64,000 bases of DNA from Mesorhizobium sp. DCY119 (GTDB taxonomy: Bacteria > Pseudomonadota > Alphaproteobacteria > Rhizobiales > Rhizobiaceae). Made by a program: the position numbers and the translations under genes. The DNA lies in contig NZ_CP031834.1 in NCBI RefSeq assembly GCF_003590645.1, positions 1,488,501 to 1,552,500 of the forward strand, read 5' to 3'. A model generated the notes under the pieces. That model made no database searches, had not been told where the DNA came from, and saw nothing but the letters and a program-made list of their open reading frames with translations. Positions 8,146-15,915 of the stretch are shown here, one piece after another (position 1 is the stretch's first letter; every line of letters starts with the position of its first letter).

Positions 8146-8556
8146 CTAAGCCGACAACACCGCCGTCGCCTCGATCTCCACCCTTGCCTCATCCTCCATC
8201 AGCGCCACCACCTGCACCATGGCCATGGCCGGATAGTGCTTGCCCATGACGTCGCGATAGGCGACGCCGATCTCGCGCAGATTGGCGAGATATTCGGCCT
8301 TGTCGGTGATGTACCACGTCATCTTGACGATGTGCTCGGGCCGGCCGCCGCCCTCTTTCAGAATGTCGACGATGTTGCGCAGGGTCTGCCGCGTCTGGCC
8401 GGCAAGGTCCTTGGCTTCAAACACCTGATCGCCGGTCCAGCCGATCTGCCCGCCGAGATAGACCACGCGCCCTTCCGCAGCCACGCCGTTGGCATAGCCC
8501 TTGGCGGCCTTCCAGTTGGCCGGGTGAAGCACCTCATGAATGGTTGGTGCGGTCAT
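8146..8556 (-). CDS. RidA family protein (enamine/imine deaminase)
   Basis: 136-residue YjgF/YER057c/UK114-type protein; canonical members hydrolyse reactive enamine/imine intermediates of pyridoxal-phosphate enzymes and assemble as trimers. It shows VVYLGGQIGW, TRQTLRNIVDIL and the C-terminal AMAMVQVVALMEDEARVEIEATAV. The arginine that binds the substrate carboxylate in RidA proper aligns with the R of EARVEIE. It is the last gene of the minus-strand series after livF (48-base gap), which suggests detoxification during amino-acid breakdown. ATG 8556 has GGAGACG upstream. Confidence 0.88.
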   Translation of the reverse strand: MTAPTIHEVLHPANWKAAKGYANGVAAEGRVVYLGGQIGWTGDQVFEAKDLAGQTRQTLRNIVDILKEGGGRPEHIVKMTWYITDKAEYLANLREIGVAYRDVMGKHYPAMAMVQVVALMEDEARVEIEATAVLSA

Positions 8557-8604
8557 GGTCGTCTCCAGTCCTGTTCTTGCTATCGGCTTCTTCTTGTCGG
8601 CGTC

Positions 8605-9291
8605 TCAAACACCGAGATAACGGTCCTGCAAATCTGCGGTCAGTTCGTTCGGGTGTCCGGAAAACACCGTGCGGCCCTTTTCCAGCACGAAGCAGCGGTC
8701 GGCCACCGGCAGAAGTTCGGACAGCGTCTTGTCGACCACGAGGATCGACTGGCCCTCCGCCTTCAGCCGCCGGATCGCTGCCCAGATGTCCTGCCGGATC
8801 ACCGGCGCCAGCCCTTCGGTTGCTTCATCGAGGATCAGCAGCTTCGGATTGGTCATCAGCGCGCGGCTCACCGCCAGCATCTGCTGCTCGCCGCCCGAAA
8901 GCGTGTTGGCATACTGGTCACGCCGCTCTTCCAGGCGCGGGAAAAGCTCGTTGATGCGGGCAAGCGTCCAGACGCCGGGCCGCGCGGCGGCAACGAGGTT
9001 CTCGTAGACGGTGAGGTTCGGGAAACAGCGCCGCCCTTCCGGCACCAGCCCGATGCCGAAGCGGGCAATGCGATGCGGACGCATTCCGGCGACATCTTTC
9101 CCCGACAGCCGGATCGCCCCATTGCGCGGCCGCACGAGCCCGAGCACGGAGCCGATCGTCGTCGTCTTGCCCATGCCGTTGCGGCCCATAAGCGCCACGA
9201 CCTCGCCTTCGGCAACCGCAAGATTGACCCCGAACAGCGCCTGCGAAGCGCCATAAAAGCTTTCCAGCCCGGATATTTCGAGAAGGCTCAT
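8605..9291 (-). CDS. livF: Branched-chain amino acid ABC transporter ATPase LivF
   Basis: 228-residue cytoplasmic ATPase of a LIV/HAAT-type uptake system. Walker A is GRNGMGKT (residues 36-43), the signature is LSGGEQQML (131-139) and Walker B is LLILDEATEGL (151-161), followed by the switch region. It lacks the longer insert of LivG, as LivF proteins do. Its start overlaps the livG stop (ATGA). Substrates of this family include branched-chain and other amino acids or amides, so the name reflects family, not proven substrate. Confidence 0.92.
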   Translation of the reverse strand: MSLLEISGLESFYGASQALFGVNLAVAEGEVVALMGRNGMGKTTTIGSVLGLVRPRNGAIRLSGKDVAGMRPHRIARFGIGLVPEGRRCFPNLTVYENLVAAARPGVWTLARINELFPRLEERRDQYANTLSGGEQQMLAVSRALMTNPKLLILDEATEGLAPVIRQDIWAAIRRLKAEGQSILVVDKTLSELLPVADRCFVLEKGRTVFSGHPNELTADLQDRYLGV

Positions 9292-10037
9292 GAGGCTTCC
9301 CCGAGATAGGCGCGGCGCACTTCCGGGTCGTTGCGGATTTCGTCCACCGTGCCGCTGGCGATGATGCGGCCATAGACGAGCACCGAAATGCGGTCTGCCA
9401 GCGCAAACACCGCATCCATATCGTGCTCGACCAGCAATATCGGCGCTTCCTGGCGCAGCTTGTCGAGGAACGCAGTCAGCGCTTTCGAGCCTTCCGGCCC
9501 CATGCCCGCCATCGGCTCGTCGAACAGGAACGCCTTTGAGCCAAGCGCCAGCGCAATGGCGATCTCCAACTGCCGCCGCTCGCCATGCGACAAGGCGGCC
9601 GCCGGCACCTGCGCGCGGGCGGCAAGGCCGGTGCGCTCCAGCATTGCCATCGCCGGTTCGGTCAGCGATTTGTCGGCCATCACCGGGCGCAGGAAGCGGA
9701 AGCTCGACCCTTGCCGCGACTGCACCGCCAGCATGACATTGCGCAGCGCCGAAAACTCCGGCGCCAGCGACGAAATCTGGAAGCTGCGGCCAAGCCCGCG
9801 CCGGGCGCGCGCCGCCACGCCAAGCCGGCTGACATCTTCGCCAAGGAAATGCACCGAGCCGCTGTCCGGCTTGATGGAGCCGGAAATCTGATGGATCAGC
9901 GTCGTCTTGCCGGCGCCATTGGGTCCGATCAGCGCGTGGATTTCGCCGGGGCGCAGGTCGATGCTTACGCCGTCGGTCGCCTTCAGCGCGCCAAAAGTCT
10001 TTTTCAGGTCGCGAATGGAAAGGACGGTGTCAGCCAT
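9288..10037 (-). CDS. livG: Branched-chain amino acid ABC transporter ATPase LivG
   Basis: 249-residue second ATPase of the system. Walker A is GPNGAGKT (38-45), the Q-loop segment is GLGRSFQIS, the signature is LSHGERRQLEIA (149-160) and Walker B is AFLFDEPMAGM. It forms a heterodimer with LivF under the LivH-LivM channel. I placed the start at ATG 10037, which has GGAAAGG in front and overlaps the livM stop. A Met six codons upstream is possible. Confidence 0.92.
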   Translation of the reverse strand: MADTVLSIRDLKKTFGALKATDGVSIDLRPGEIHALIGPNGAGKTTLIHQISGSIKPDSGSVHFLGEDVSRLGVAARARRGLGRSFQISSLAPEFSALRNVMLAVQSRQGSSFRFLRPVMADKSLTEPAMAMLERTGLAARAQVPAAALSHGERRQLEIAIALALGSKAFLFDEPMAGMGPEGSKALTAFLDKLRQEAPILLVEHDMDAVFALADRISVLVYGRIIASGTVDEIRNDPEVRRAYLGEAS

Positions 10038-11010
10038 GACGCGCCTTTCCGGCAACGAGGCCGATCAGCCCGCCGCGGGCAAACAACACGACGCCAAGCA
10101 GGATCAGGCCGAGGAAGAACTGCCAGCGCTCGGTGACGCCGCCAAGCGCGAATTCGAACAGCACGAACAGCATCGCACCGGCAACCGGCCCGAACAGCCG
10201 CGCCGTGCCGCCAAGGATGATCAGCACGATCAACTCACCCGACATCTGCCACGACAGCATGGACGGGCTGACGAAACGGTTGAGATCGGCAAACAGCGCG
10301 CCGGCAAGGCCGGTGATCGCCGCCGAGATCGCAAACGCCACCAGCCGCACCCGGAACGGCACGATGCCGACGGCGGCAAGGCGCTGCTCGTTCTGCCGCC
10401 CGGCCTGAAGGGCCGCACCGAAGCGCGAATTCTGGATCAGCCAGAACATGAGCAGGGCGACGGCCAGAACGCCGTAGCAGATCAGGAAGAAGCTCAGCGG
10501 GTTGGCGGTGTTCACGCCCGGAAAACCGTTGCGCGTGATGATGGAAAGCCCGTCCTCGCCGCCATAGGCCGGCCAGGAGATGGCGAAATAGTAGATCATC
10601 TGCGCGAAGGCCAGCGTGATCATGATGAAATAGACGCCGGACGTTCTCAGGCTGATGGCGCCGATCGGGCTGGCCACCAGAACGCTGACCAGCATCGCCG
10701 CCAGCCAGATTACCGGCATCTGGTCGCTGCCGGAAAATTCGAAGGGCGAGGAAAACATCGGCTCCATGTTGAAGGCATGGCTGGCAAAAATGCCGGCGAC
10801 ATAGCCGCCGATGCCGAAGAAGGCAGCGTGGCCGAACGAGATCAGTCCACCCAGCCCGAGCGCGATGTTGAGGCCCACTGCCGCCAGGGCCAGGATCGCC
10901 ATGCGGGTGGCGAGCGTGATGTAGAACGGCTCCTCCATCGCGGTCGCGATGAAGGGCAGCGCCAGAAGGACGGCTGCAAGAAGGATGTTGATGAGGGTTT
11001 CGCGGCTCAT
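10030..11010 (-). CDS. livM: Branched-chain amino acid ABC transporter permease LivM
   Basis: 326-residue inner-membrane permease with about nine hydrophobic segments and the family core LNIALGLGGLISFGHAAFFGIGGY near residues 45-68, where the coupling region contacts the ATPases. It pairs with LivH. ATG 11010 was chosen over ATG 11028, which overlaps the livH stop more deeply, because ACGGGCAAG precedes it and the hydrophobic helix starts soon after. The stop overlaps livG, so the genes are translationally coupled. Confidence 0.9.
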   Translation of the reverse strand: MSRETLINILLAAVLLALPFIATAMEEPFYITLATRMAILALAAVGLNIALGLGGLISFGHAAFFGIGGYVAGIFASHAFNMEPMFSSPFEFSGSDQMPVIWLAAMLVSVLVASPIGAISLRTSGVYFIMITLAFAQMIYYFAISWPAYGGEDGLSIITRNGFPGVNTANPLSFFLICYGVLAVALLMFWLIQNSRFGAALQAGRQNEQRLAAVGIVPFRVRLVAFAISAAITGLAGALFADLNRFVSPSMLSWQMSGELIVLIILGGTARLFGPVAGAMLFVLFEFALGGVTERWQFFLGLILLGVVLFARGGLIGLVAGKARHG

Positions 11011-11020
11011 GGCTTGCCCG

Positions 11021-11941
11021 TCACGCATTGGCCGCGAACAGGCCCTTGGGCCGGAACGCCAGAATGAGCGCCATGACGATATAGATCAGCATCGAGGCGA
11101 TCGCCGCACCCGCCGTCGCGCCCTGCGCCGGCCCCATGAAAGCCGCGAACAGTTTCGGCAGCAGGAAGCGCCCGAGCGTGTCAACCAGCCCGACGAGGAT
11201 CGCGCCCACGAGAGCGCCTTTGATCGAGCCTATGCCGCCAATGACGATGACGACGAAGGCCAGGATCAGCACCGGTTCGCCCATGCCGACCTGCACTGAT
11301 TGCAACGCGCCGACCAGCGCGCCGGCAAGGCCTGCAAGGGCAGCTCCCAGCGCGAAGACGACGGTGTAGAGTGTGCGGATATCGACGCCGAGTGCTGCAA
11401 TCATCTCACGGTCGGATTCGCCGGCGCGGATACGCATGCCGAGCCGCGTCTTGGAGATCAGCAGGTAAAGCCCGACCGCAACCGCAATGCCGACGCCGAT
11501 GATGGCCAGCCGGTAGAGCGGATAACGCCCGCCGCCCGGCAATTGCACCGCGCCCGAAAGAGCGGATGGAATGTCGAGATAAAGCGGGAACGAGCCGAAA
11601 AGCCAGCGCGTGCCTTCCGAAAAGATCAGGATCAGCGCGAAGGTGGCAAGCACCTGATCGAGATGGTCGCGGTCGTAAAGCCGCCGGATGACGACGAGCT
11701 CGACCAGCGCACCGGCGGCCGCCGCCGCAGCTAGGCTGGCAACCAGTCCGAGCCAGAACGACCCGGTCGCAGCCGCCACTGCCGCACAGGCGAATGCACC
11801 GATCATGTAGAGCGAGCCATGGGCAAGATTGATCAGGCCCATCACGCCAAAGATCAGCGTCAGCCCCGCCGCCATCAGGAAAAGCATGACGCCGAACTGC
11901 AGCCCGTTCAGTATTTGCTCGATCAGGAGCGCAGTGGACAA
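11021..11941 (-). CDS. livH: Branched-chain amino acid ABC transporter permease LivH
   Basis: 306-residue permease with about eight transmembrane helices. The N-terminus ILNGLQFGVMLFLMAAGLTL and the motif MGLINLAHGSLYMIGAF are typical of LivH, as is the coupling-helix region SKTRLGMRIRAGESDREMIAALG. First gene of the livHMGF block, separated from the binding-protein gene by 283 bases that contain an inverted repeat element. Confidence 0.92.
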   Translation of the reverse strand: MSTALLIEQILNGLQFGVMLFLMAAGLTLIFGVMGLINLAHGSLYMIGAFACAAVAAATGSFWLGLVASLAAAAAAGALVELVVIRRLYDRDHLDQVLATFALILIFSEGTRWLFGSFPLYLDIPSALSGAVQLPGGGRYPLYRLAIIGVGIAVAVGLYLLISKTRLGMRIRAGESDREMIAALGVDIRTLYTVVFALGAALAGLAGALVGALQSVQVGMGEPVLILAFVVIVIGGIGSIKGALVGAILVGLVDTLGRFLLPKLFAAFMGPAQGATAGAAIASMLIYIVMALILAFRPKGLFAANA

Positions 11942-12023
11942 GGATCAGGTTCCATCAGTTTGGGTGTTGGATTGGAGGCGCAACCTTGCGCCCCTCTCCT
12001 CGTAAGCGGCAGGCACATGAAGC

Positions 12024-12157
12024 ACCCCCACCCCTAACCCCTCCCCACAAGGGGGAGGGGAACTTTGCTGCAAGGTCGCTCAGCGCCGTCAACGTTGCTG
12101 GCCAAGGCGATGAAATCGTCCCCATCCCCCTTGTGGGGAGGGGTTAGGGGTGGGGGT
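12024..12157. repeat. 134-bp inverted-arm element between binding protein and livH
   Basis: Arms starting ACCCCCACCCCTAACCCCTC and ending in the reverse complement, with one or two mismatches, enclose a centre related to the one at 7969-8111 in opposite orientation. Its place between the binding-protein gene and the permease genes recalls palindromes that stabilise the upstream mRNA and lower downstream expression; that role is inference. Confidence 0.8.
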
Positions 12158-12224
12158 ACACCCCCGCTCTAGCCCCATCAGCACACGTCCACTCCCGTAA
12201 ACGGGGAGAAGGAAGCTCTAATCC

Positions 12225-13364
12225 TCACATCTTGCAGTCTTTGGCGTAGGCGTCCTCATGGTCGGTGAAGCTGGTGGCGACGATCTTGTTGGTCAGCACG
12301 TCGCCTTCCTTCACCACTTCGCGGACATAGATGTCCTGGATGGGATGGTTGTTGCTGTTGAACTTGAACTTGCCGCGCACGGAATCGAACTTCGCTTCCT
12401 TCAGCGCCGCGCGGAAGGCGTCCGCATCCTTCACACTTGCCTTGCCGGCCGCCGAGATGATCAGGTTCGCCGTGTCATAAGCCTGCGCCGCATAGATCGA
12501 AGGCAGCCGCTTGTATTCGGCCTCAAAACCTTCGACGAACTTCTTGTTGGCGGCGTTGTCGAGGTCCTTCGACCACGAGGCCGAGTTCTTCACGCCGATG
12601 GCCGCATCGCCGATCGCGCCGAGCACGTCCTGGTCGAAGGAGAAGCCCGGGCCCATCACCGGCGTTTCCACGCCCGACTGCGCATATTGCTTCATGAAGG
12701 CGATGCCCATGCCGCCCGGCAGGAAGAAGAACACCGAGTCGGCACCGGAATCGCGGATCTGGGCGATCTCGGCGGCGTAGTCGGTCTGACCGAGCTTGGT
12801 GTAGACCTCACCGGCCAGTTCGCCCTTGTAGAACCGCTTGAAGCCGTTCAGCGAGTCGGTGCCAGCGGGGTAGTTCGGCGCCAGGATGAACACTTTCTTG
12901 TAGCCGGCGGTGTTGGCATAGTTGCCCATCGCCTCATGGAAATTATCGTTCTGGTAGGCGACGTTGAAATAATTCTTGTCGCACTTGGCGCCCGCCAGCG
13001 CCGAAGGGCCGGCATTGACCGAAAGGTAGAACTTGCCCTGCGCCACTGCGTTCGGCACCACCGCCATGGCAAGGTTCGACCAGATGATGCCGGTCAGCAG
13101 ATCGACCTTGTCGCTCTGGATCATCTTGTCGGCGATCTGCACGGCCAGTTCCGGCTTCTGGGCGTCATCCTCGGTGACGACCTCGATGTCCTTCACGCCC
13201 GACTGCTTGAGCGCCAGCATGAAGCCGTCGCGCGCATCGACGCCCAGCCCCGCACCGCCGCCGGAAAGCGTGGTGATCATGCCGATCTTGAGCGGGTCGG
13301 CATAGGCCATGCCCGACGTCGCCATCGACAGCGCCAGAATGCTTGCGGCAAGTATCTTCTTCAT
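12225..13364 (-). CDS. Periplasmic binding protein of LIV/HAAT-type ABC transporter
   Basis: 379-residue substrate-binding protein (Peripla_BP_6 family). The signal peptide MKKILAASILALSMATSGMAYA is followed by the mature start DPLKIGMITTLSGGGAGLG. Two lobes are joined by hinge segments such as FILAPNYPAGTDSLNGFKRF. A cysteine in GAKCDKNYF and one in KDCKM near the C-terminus could form a disulfide. It captures an amino acid or related ligand for LivHMGF; ligand unknown. ATG 13364 follows GGGAG. The kynA gene lies 48 bases upstream on the same strand, which hints at tryptophan or a related aromatic. Confidence 0.9.
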   Translation of the reverse strand: MKKILAASILALSMATSGMAYADPLKIGMITTLSGGGAGLGVDARDGFMLALKQSGVKDIEVVTEDDAQKPELAVQIADKMIQSDKVDLLTGIIWSNLAMAVVPNAVAQGKFYLSVNAGPSALAGAKCDKNYFNVAYQNDNFHEAMGNYANTAGYKKVFILAPNYPAGTDSLNGFKRFYKGELAGEVYTKLGQTDYAAEIAQIRDSGADSVFFFLPGGMGIAFMKQYAQSGVETPVMGPGFSFDQDVLGAIGDAAIGVKNSASWSKDLDNAANKKFVEGFEAEYKRLPSIYAAQAYDTANLIISAAGKASVKDADAFRAALKEAKFDSVRGKFKFNSNNHPIQDIYVREVVKEGDVLTNKIVATSFTDHEDAYAKDCKM

Positions 13365-13412
13365 TCCCAATCTCCCATTGTTTTTGGTCGTAAGTGGTTC
13401 TTATCGTTGTAG

Positions 13413-14246
13413 TCAGAGTTCGGTGCGAACTTTCCAGAGTTCCGGAAACAGTTCAACCTCCAGCATCTTGCGCAGGTAGGATACACCCGAGGTTCCCCCG
13501 GTCCCGCGCTTCAACCCGATGATGCGCTCGACGGTGGTGACGTGGTTGAAGCGCCAGCGGCGGAAATAGTCCTCGAAATCGACCAGCTTTTCCGCCAGTT
13601 CGTAGAGCATCCAGTGCTCTTCCGGCGCGCGGTAGATGTCGCGCCAGACGTTCAGCACGGCAGCGCTTTCCTGCCGGGTTTCCCGCCAGTCGGTGCGCGT
13701 TGCATCTGCGCCGACATCAAAACCCTGCCGGGCGAGCAGCAGCAGCGCCTCGTCGTAGAGGCTGGGCGCGGCAAGAATATCCTCGAGCTTCTCCAGGACT
13801 TCCGGCCGGTGCGCATGAGGCTTCAGCAGCGCGTTGTTGCGGTTGCCGGCCAGAAATTCGATCGCCCGATACTGGTAGGATTGAAAACCCGAGGACTGGC
13901 CGAGCGAATCGCGGAACTGCGTGTATTCGCTGGGCGTCATCGTGCGCAGCACGTCCCAGGCGCTGTTCAGCTGCTCGAAGATGCGCGCCACCCGCGTCAG
14001 CATCTTGAAGGCCGGCTGCAAGCGATCCTCGCGGATCGCCACGATCGCCGAGCGTATCTCATGGATGGCAAGCTTCATCCACAGTTCGGATGTCTGGTGC
14101 TGGATGATGAACAGAAGCTCATCATGCGCAGTGGACAGCGGCTCCTGCGCGTCGAGCACTTTTTCCAGATGGAGATAGTCGCCATAGGACATGCGCCCGC
14201 GAAATTCCATCTGGGCGCCTTGGGCGGGATTGTCAGCCTGCGTCAT
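13413..14246 (-). CDS. kynA: Tryptophan 2,3-dioxygenase KynA
   Basis: 277-residue heme dioxygenase that opens the indole ring of L-tryptophan to N-formylkynurenine, the first step of the kynurenine pathway. Visible hallmarks are [11 protein letters not shown], the active-site segment [16 protein letters not shown] with the substrate-contacting His, [15 protein letters not shown], and the heme-ligand His in [19 protein letters not shown] followed by [13 protein letters not shown] 14246 has GGCAGGTC upstream; an in-frame ATG at 14279 would add an unsupported leader. No kynB or kynU is in the window. It leads the series kynA, binding protein, livHMGF, ridA. Confidence 0.94.
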   Translation of the reverse strand: MTQADNPAQGAQMEFRGRMSYGDYLHLEKVLDAQEPLSTAHDELLFIIQHQTSELWMKLAIHEIRSAIVAIREDRLQPAFKMLTRVARIFEQLNSAWDVLRTMTPSEYTQFRDSLGQSSGFQSYQYRAIEFLAGNRNNALLKPHAHRPEVLEKLEDILAAPSLYDEALLLLARQGFDVGADATRTDWRETRQESAAVLNVWRDIYRAPEEHWMLYELAEKLVDFEDYFRRWRFNHVTTVERIIGLKRGTGGTSGVSYLRKMLEVELFPELWKVRTEL

Positions 14247-14367
14247 GTGACCTGCCCTAATCTGGCGCGATGCATCCACATCGCCTCCTGCTGGTCACTC
14301 AGGATTGCATTCCGCAAACTACATTTCAAGCATGAAATTTTATGATTAAAATATCTCGTGGCCGCTT

Positions 14368-14510
14368 GGGTATGTTGAGATTCAGGTCAGGAAGAGTCGA
14401 AAATGGCGGTTTTCAAGAACCGAAGCGGAGTGGACTTTTGGGTCCATGAGCATCGGAAGCGCAGAAAGGTGCCATTTGCAGACCGTCATGACGTGAATAT
14501 CAACATACCC
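14368..14510. mobile_element. MITE-like element with imperfect terminal inverted repeats
   Basis: 143 bp bounded by GGGTATGTTGAGATTCAGGT at the left and the inverse of GGGTATGTTGATATTCACGT at the right. It has no coding capacity. One end recurs at 23051-23085. The right end touches the stop codon (TAG) of the SMR gene. Size and ends fit a miniature inverted-repeat element; no parent transposase is in the window. Confidence 0.65.
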
Positions 14511-14842
14511 TAATGAGCGCTGGTTTTGGAGAACAGGTTCAGGACCAGAACACCGGCAACGATCAGGCCCATTCCCGCAAAGCCGGCAAGGTCGGGCCGC
14601 TGCCCGTAGACGACCCATGCGACCAACCCGACCAGCGCGATCCCGCCACCGGCCCAGATCGCGTAAGCGATGCCGAGAGGTATCCGGTCAAGGACTTGGG
14701 ACAGGAAGAAGAATGCCGCGGCATAACCGAGGATCACCAGCACGGAGGGGCCAGGTCTGGTAAATCCTTCTGCGGCTTTCATCGCACTCGTGGCGACGAC
14801 CTCGCAGATGATCGCAAGGGCGAGGATAGCGTAAGCGGGCAT
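14510..14842 (-). CDS. Small multidrug resistance (SMR) efflux protein, EmrE/Qac type
   Basis: 110-residue protein with four membrane helices, the normal length. It works as a dual-topology dimer exchanging protons for cationic drugs. Visible features are the essential membrane Glu in IICEVVATSAMK (about residue 14), EGFTRPGPS, GIAYAIWAGGGIALVG and the ending AGVLVLNLFSKTSAH. The pattern matches the EmrE/QacE subtype more than the guanidinium exporters (Gdx/SugE). A hairpin covers its ribosome site. The stop codon abuts the MITE-like element. Confidence 0.92.
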   Translation of the reverse strand: MPAYAILALAIICEVVATSAMKAAEGFTRPGPSVLVILGYAAAFFFLSQVLDRIPLGIAYAIWAGGGIALVGLVAWVVYGQRPDLAGFAGMGLIVAGVLVLNLFSKTSAH

Positions 14843-14845
14843 GGG

Positions 14846-14865
14846 AGCCTCCGTTGAAGGAGGCT
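14846..14865 (-). promoter_or_regulatory. Hairpin sequestering the SMR ribosome-binding site
   Basis: AGCCTCC and GGAGGCT form a perfect 7-bp stem with a six-base loop. The 3' arm contains the GGAGG ribosome site, 5 bases from the ATG at 14842. Translation would need the hairpin opened. It does not match the guanidine-II riboswitch, whose loops are ACGR. Confidence 0.5.
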
Positions 14866-14957
14866 TCTAATGATCAGAACTTCCAGACCTCGTCACGTTC
14901 ACTTTCCTGTGACTGGACTGCCCGCCAACGGGCCTGTCGGAGATACGATCGCCCAAC

Positions 14958-14984
14958 AAAAAGGGCGGTCATTGGCGACCGCCC
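14958..14984 (-). terminator. Rho-independent terminator of the sRNA
   Basis: On the minus strand GGGCGGTC pairs with GACCGCCC (8 bp, six-base loop) and is followed by TTTTTG. It lies 230 bases past the TerB-like gene, but directly ends the predicted sRNA. Confidence 0.85.
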
Positions 14985-15077
14985 TCAGATGTGAATCGCG
15001 CTTGGGAGGAGGAAAAGCCGATCCGACTGTCAAAATGATGCGCCCGAACGGTTAACGAAACCTTAACGCACAATCTA
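14958..15077 (-). ncRNA. Trans-acting sRNA resembling the Rhizobiales ar14 family
   Basis: About 120 nt between a good promoter (15085-15112) and a strong terminator. It includes a GGTT-TCGTT-AACC hairpin and an unpaired CCTCCTCCC (complement of 15004-15012), the anti-Shine-Dalgarno motif that marks the ar14 family (S. meliloti NfeR1 type). Members of that family base-pair with ribosome sites of transporter mRNAs. The start near 15077 is inferred from the -10 box. Family assignment rests on motif, length and layout, not on a covariance search. Confidence 0.65.
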
Positions 15078-15084
15078 CAGTTGT

Positions 15085-15112
15085 TTATAGCAATTTCGGG
15101 AAGAAATCGCAA
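15085..15112 (-). promoter_or_regulatory. Sigma-70-type promoter of the sRNA
   Basis: On the minus strand, TTGCGA (15107-15112) and CTATAA (15085-15090) are 16 bases apart, close to the rhizobial CTTGAC-CTATAT consensus. The predicted start is about 15077. Confidence 0.55.
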
Positions 15113-15198
15113 TAGATTTCCGCCCAGAGTAGCGCTAAAACAACCAGTTAGATCAGATCGACGATTCTACCATAAATTGTATTGCTGTGCTTGGGCAG

Positions 15199-15915
15199 CT
15201 ACGCTCCGACGGTCGCTTCCGTCTTGGCCGCCGAAACCGTCGCCCCGATATGGTCGACCAGCGCGTCCGGCAGTTTCAGCCGGCCGGCGAGCATGTCGAG
15301 GAAGCCACGCTCGGCGCGGGTGTCCGGGTCGATGGCGAGGCGCGCGGCAGTGTAAAGCTCGATCTTCTGCGCATCCGTATGGGCAGAAGCTGCAAGCTGG
15401 TCGAGGTCCAGCGGCTTGTCGATTTCGGCAAGGAGAAAACTTTCGGCCTCGCTGCCGACGCCCGAAAGCGCCAGCCTGTCGGCGATCTTCTTGCGCTCTT
15501 CGTCATCGACATGGCCATCGGCCTTGGCGGCGGCGATCATCACGCGCACCAGCGTCAGCGCGAATTCCGCCTCGCCCTGCGGCGCCTGCGACGGGTGAAA
15601 ACTGGTATCGGCGGGCGGCGGCAGCAGCTCTTGCTGGGCAGTGCCCGCCTGTTCCGGCTGCTTGCCGTTCTGGTAGTTCTGGTAGGCCTTGTAGGCGAGC
15701 CCCGCGACGGCGGCGAGCCCGCCGAGCTTCAGCGCCGAACCGGTAACCGCACGGCCTGTGCCGGTGCCGAGCAGCACCGCTGCCAGCGCACCCGCTGCCA
15801 GCGGGTTGTCCTTGGCAAGCTGTGTCGCCTGAGCGGCCTTGTCCCTGACGGTCGAACCCGTGCCGGGAACTTTCGAACCGAGCAGGTCATCGAGCAGTTT
15901 CTTGGGATCGAACAT
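15199..15915 (-). CDS. DUF533/TerB-like tellurite-resistance family protein (YebE-like)
   Basis: 238 residues. The N-terminal part carries a glycine/alanine-rich membrane-seeking stretch (about residues 38-72, LAAGALAAVLLGTGTGRAV), then a proline-rich linker. The C-terminal TerB-like helical domain has VRVMIAAAKADGHVDDEERKK, whose acidic HVDDEE motif resembles the metal site of TerB, and YTAARLAIDPDTRAERGFL. E. coli YebE has the same plan. Function is unknown; an inner-membrane stress role is plausible. ATG 15915 follows CGGAGGAA. Confidence 0.8.
   Translation of the reverse strand: MFDPKKLLDDLLGSKVPGTGSTVRDKAAQATQLAKDNPLAAGALAAVLLGTGTGRAVTGSALKLGGLAAVAGLAYKAYQNYQNGKQPEQAGTAQQELLPPPADTSFHPSQAPQGEAEFALTLVRVMIAAAKADGHVDDEERKKIADRLALSGVGSEAESFLLAEIDKPLDLDQLAASAHTDAQKIELYTAARLAIDPDTRAERGFLDMLAGRLKLPDALVDHIGATVSAAKTEATVGA

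Noticed and set aside
14846-14990. Guanidine-II (mini-ykkC) riboswitch before the SMR gene
   Set aside because: Needs two hairpins with ACGR loops; the hairpin here has a TTCAAC loop, and the protein looks like the Qac subtype.
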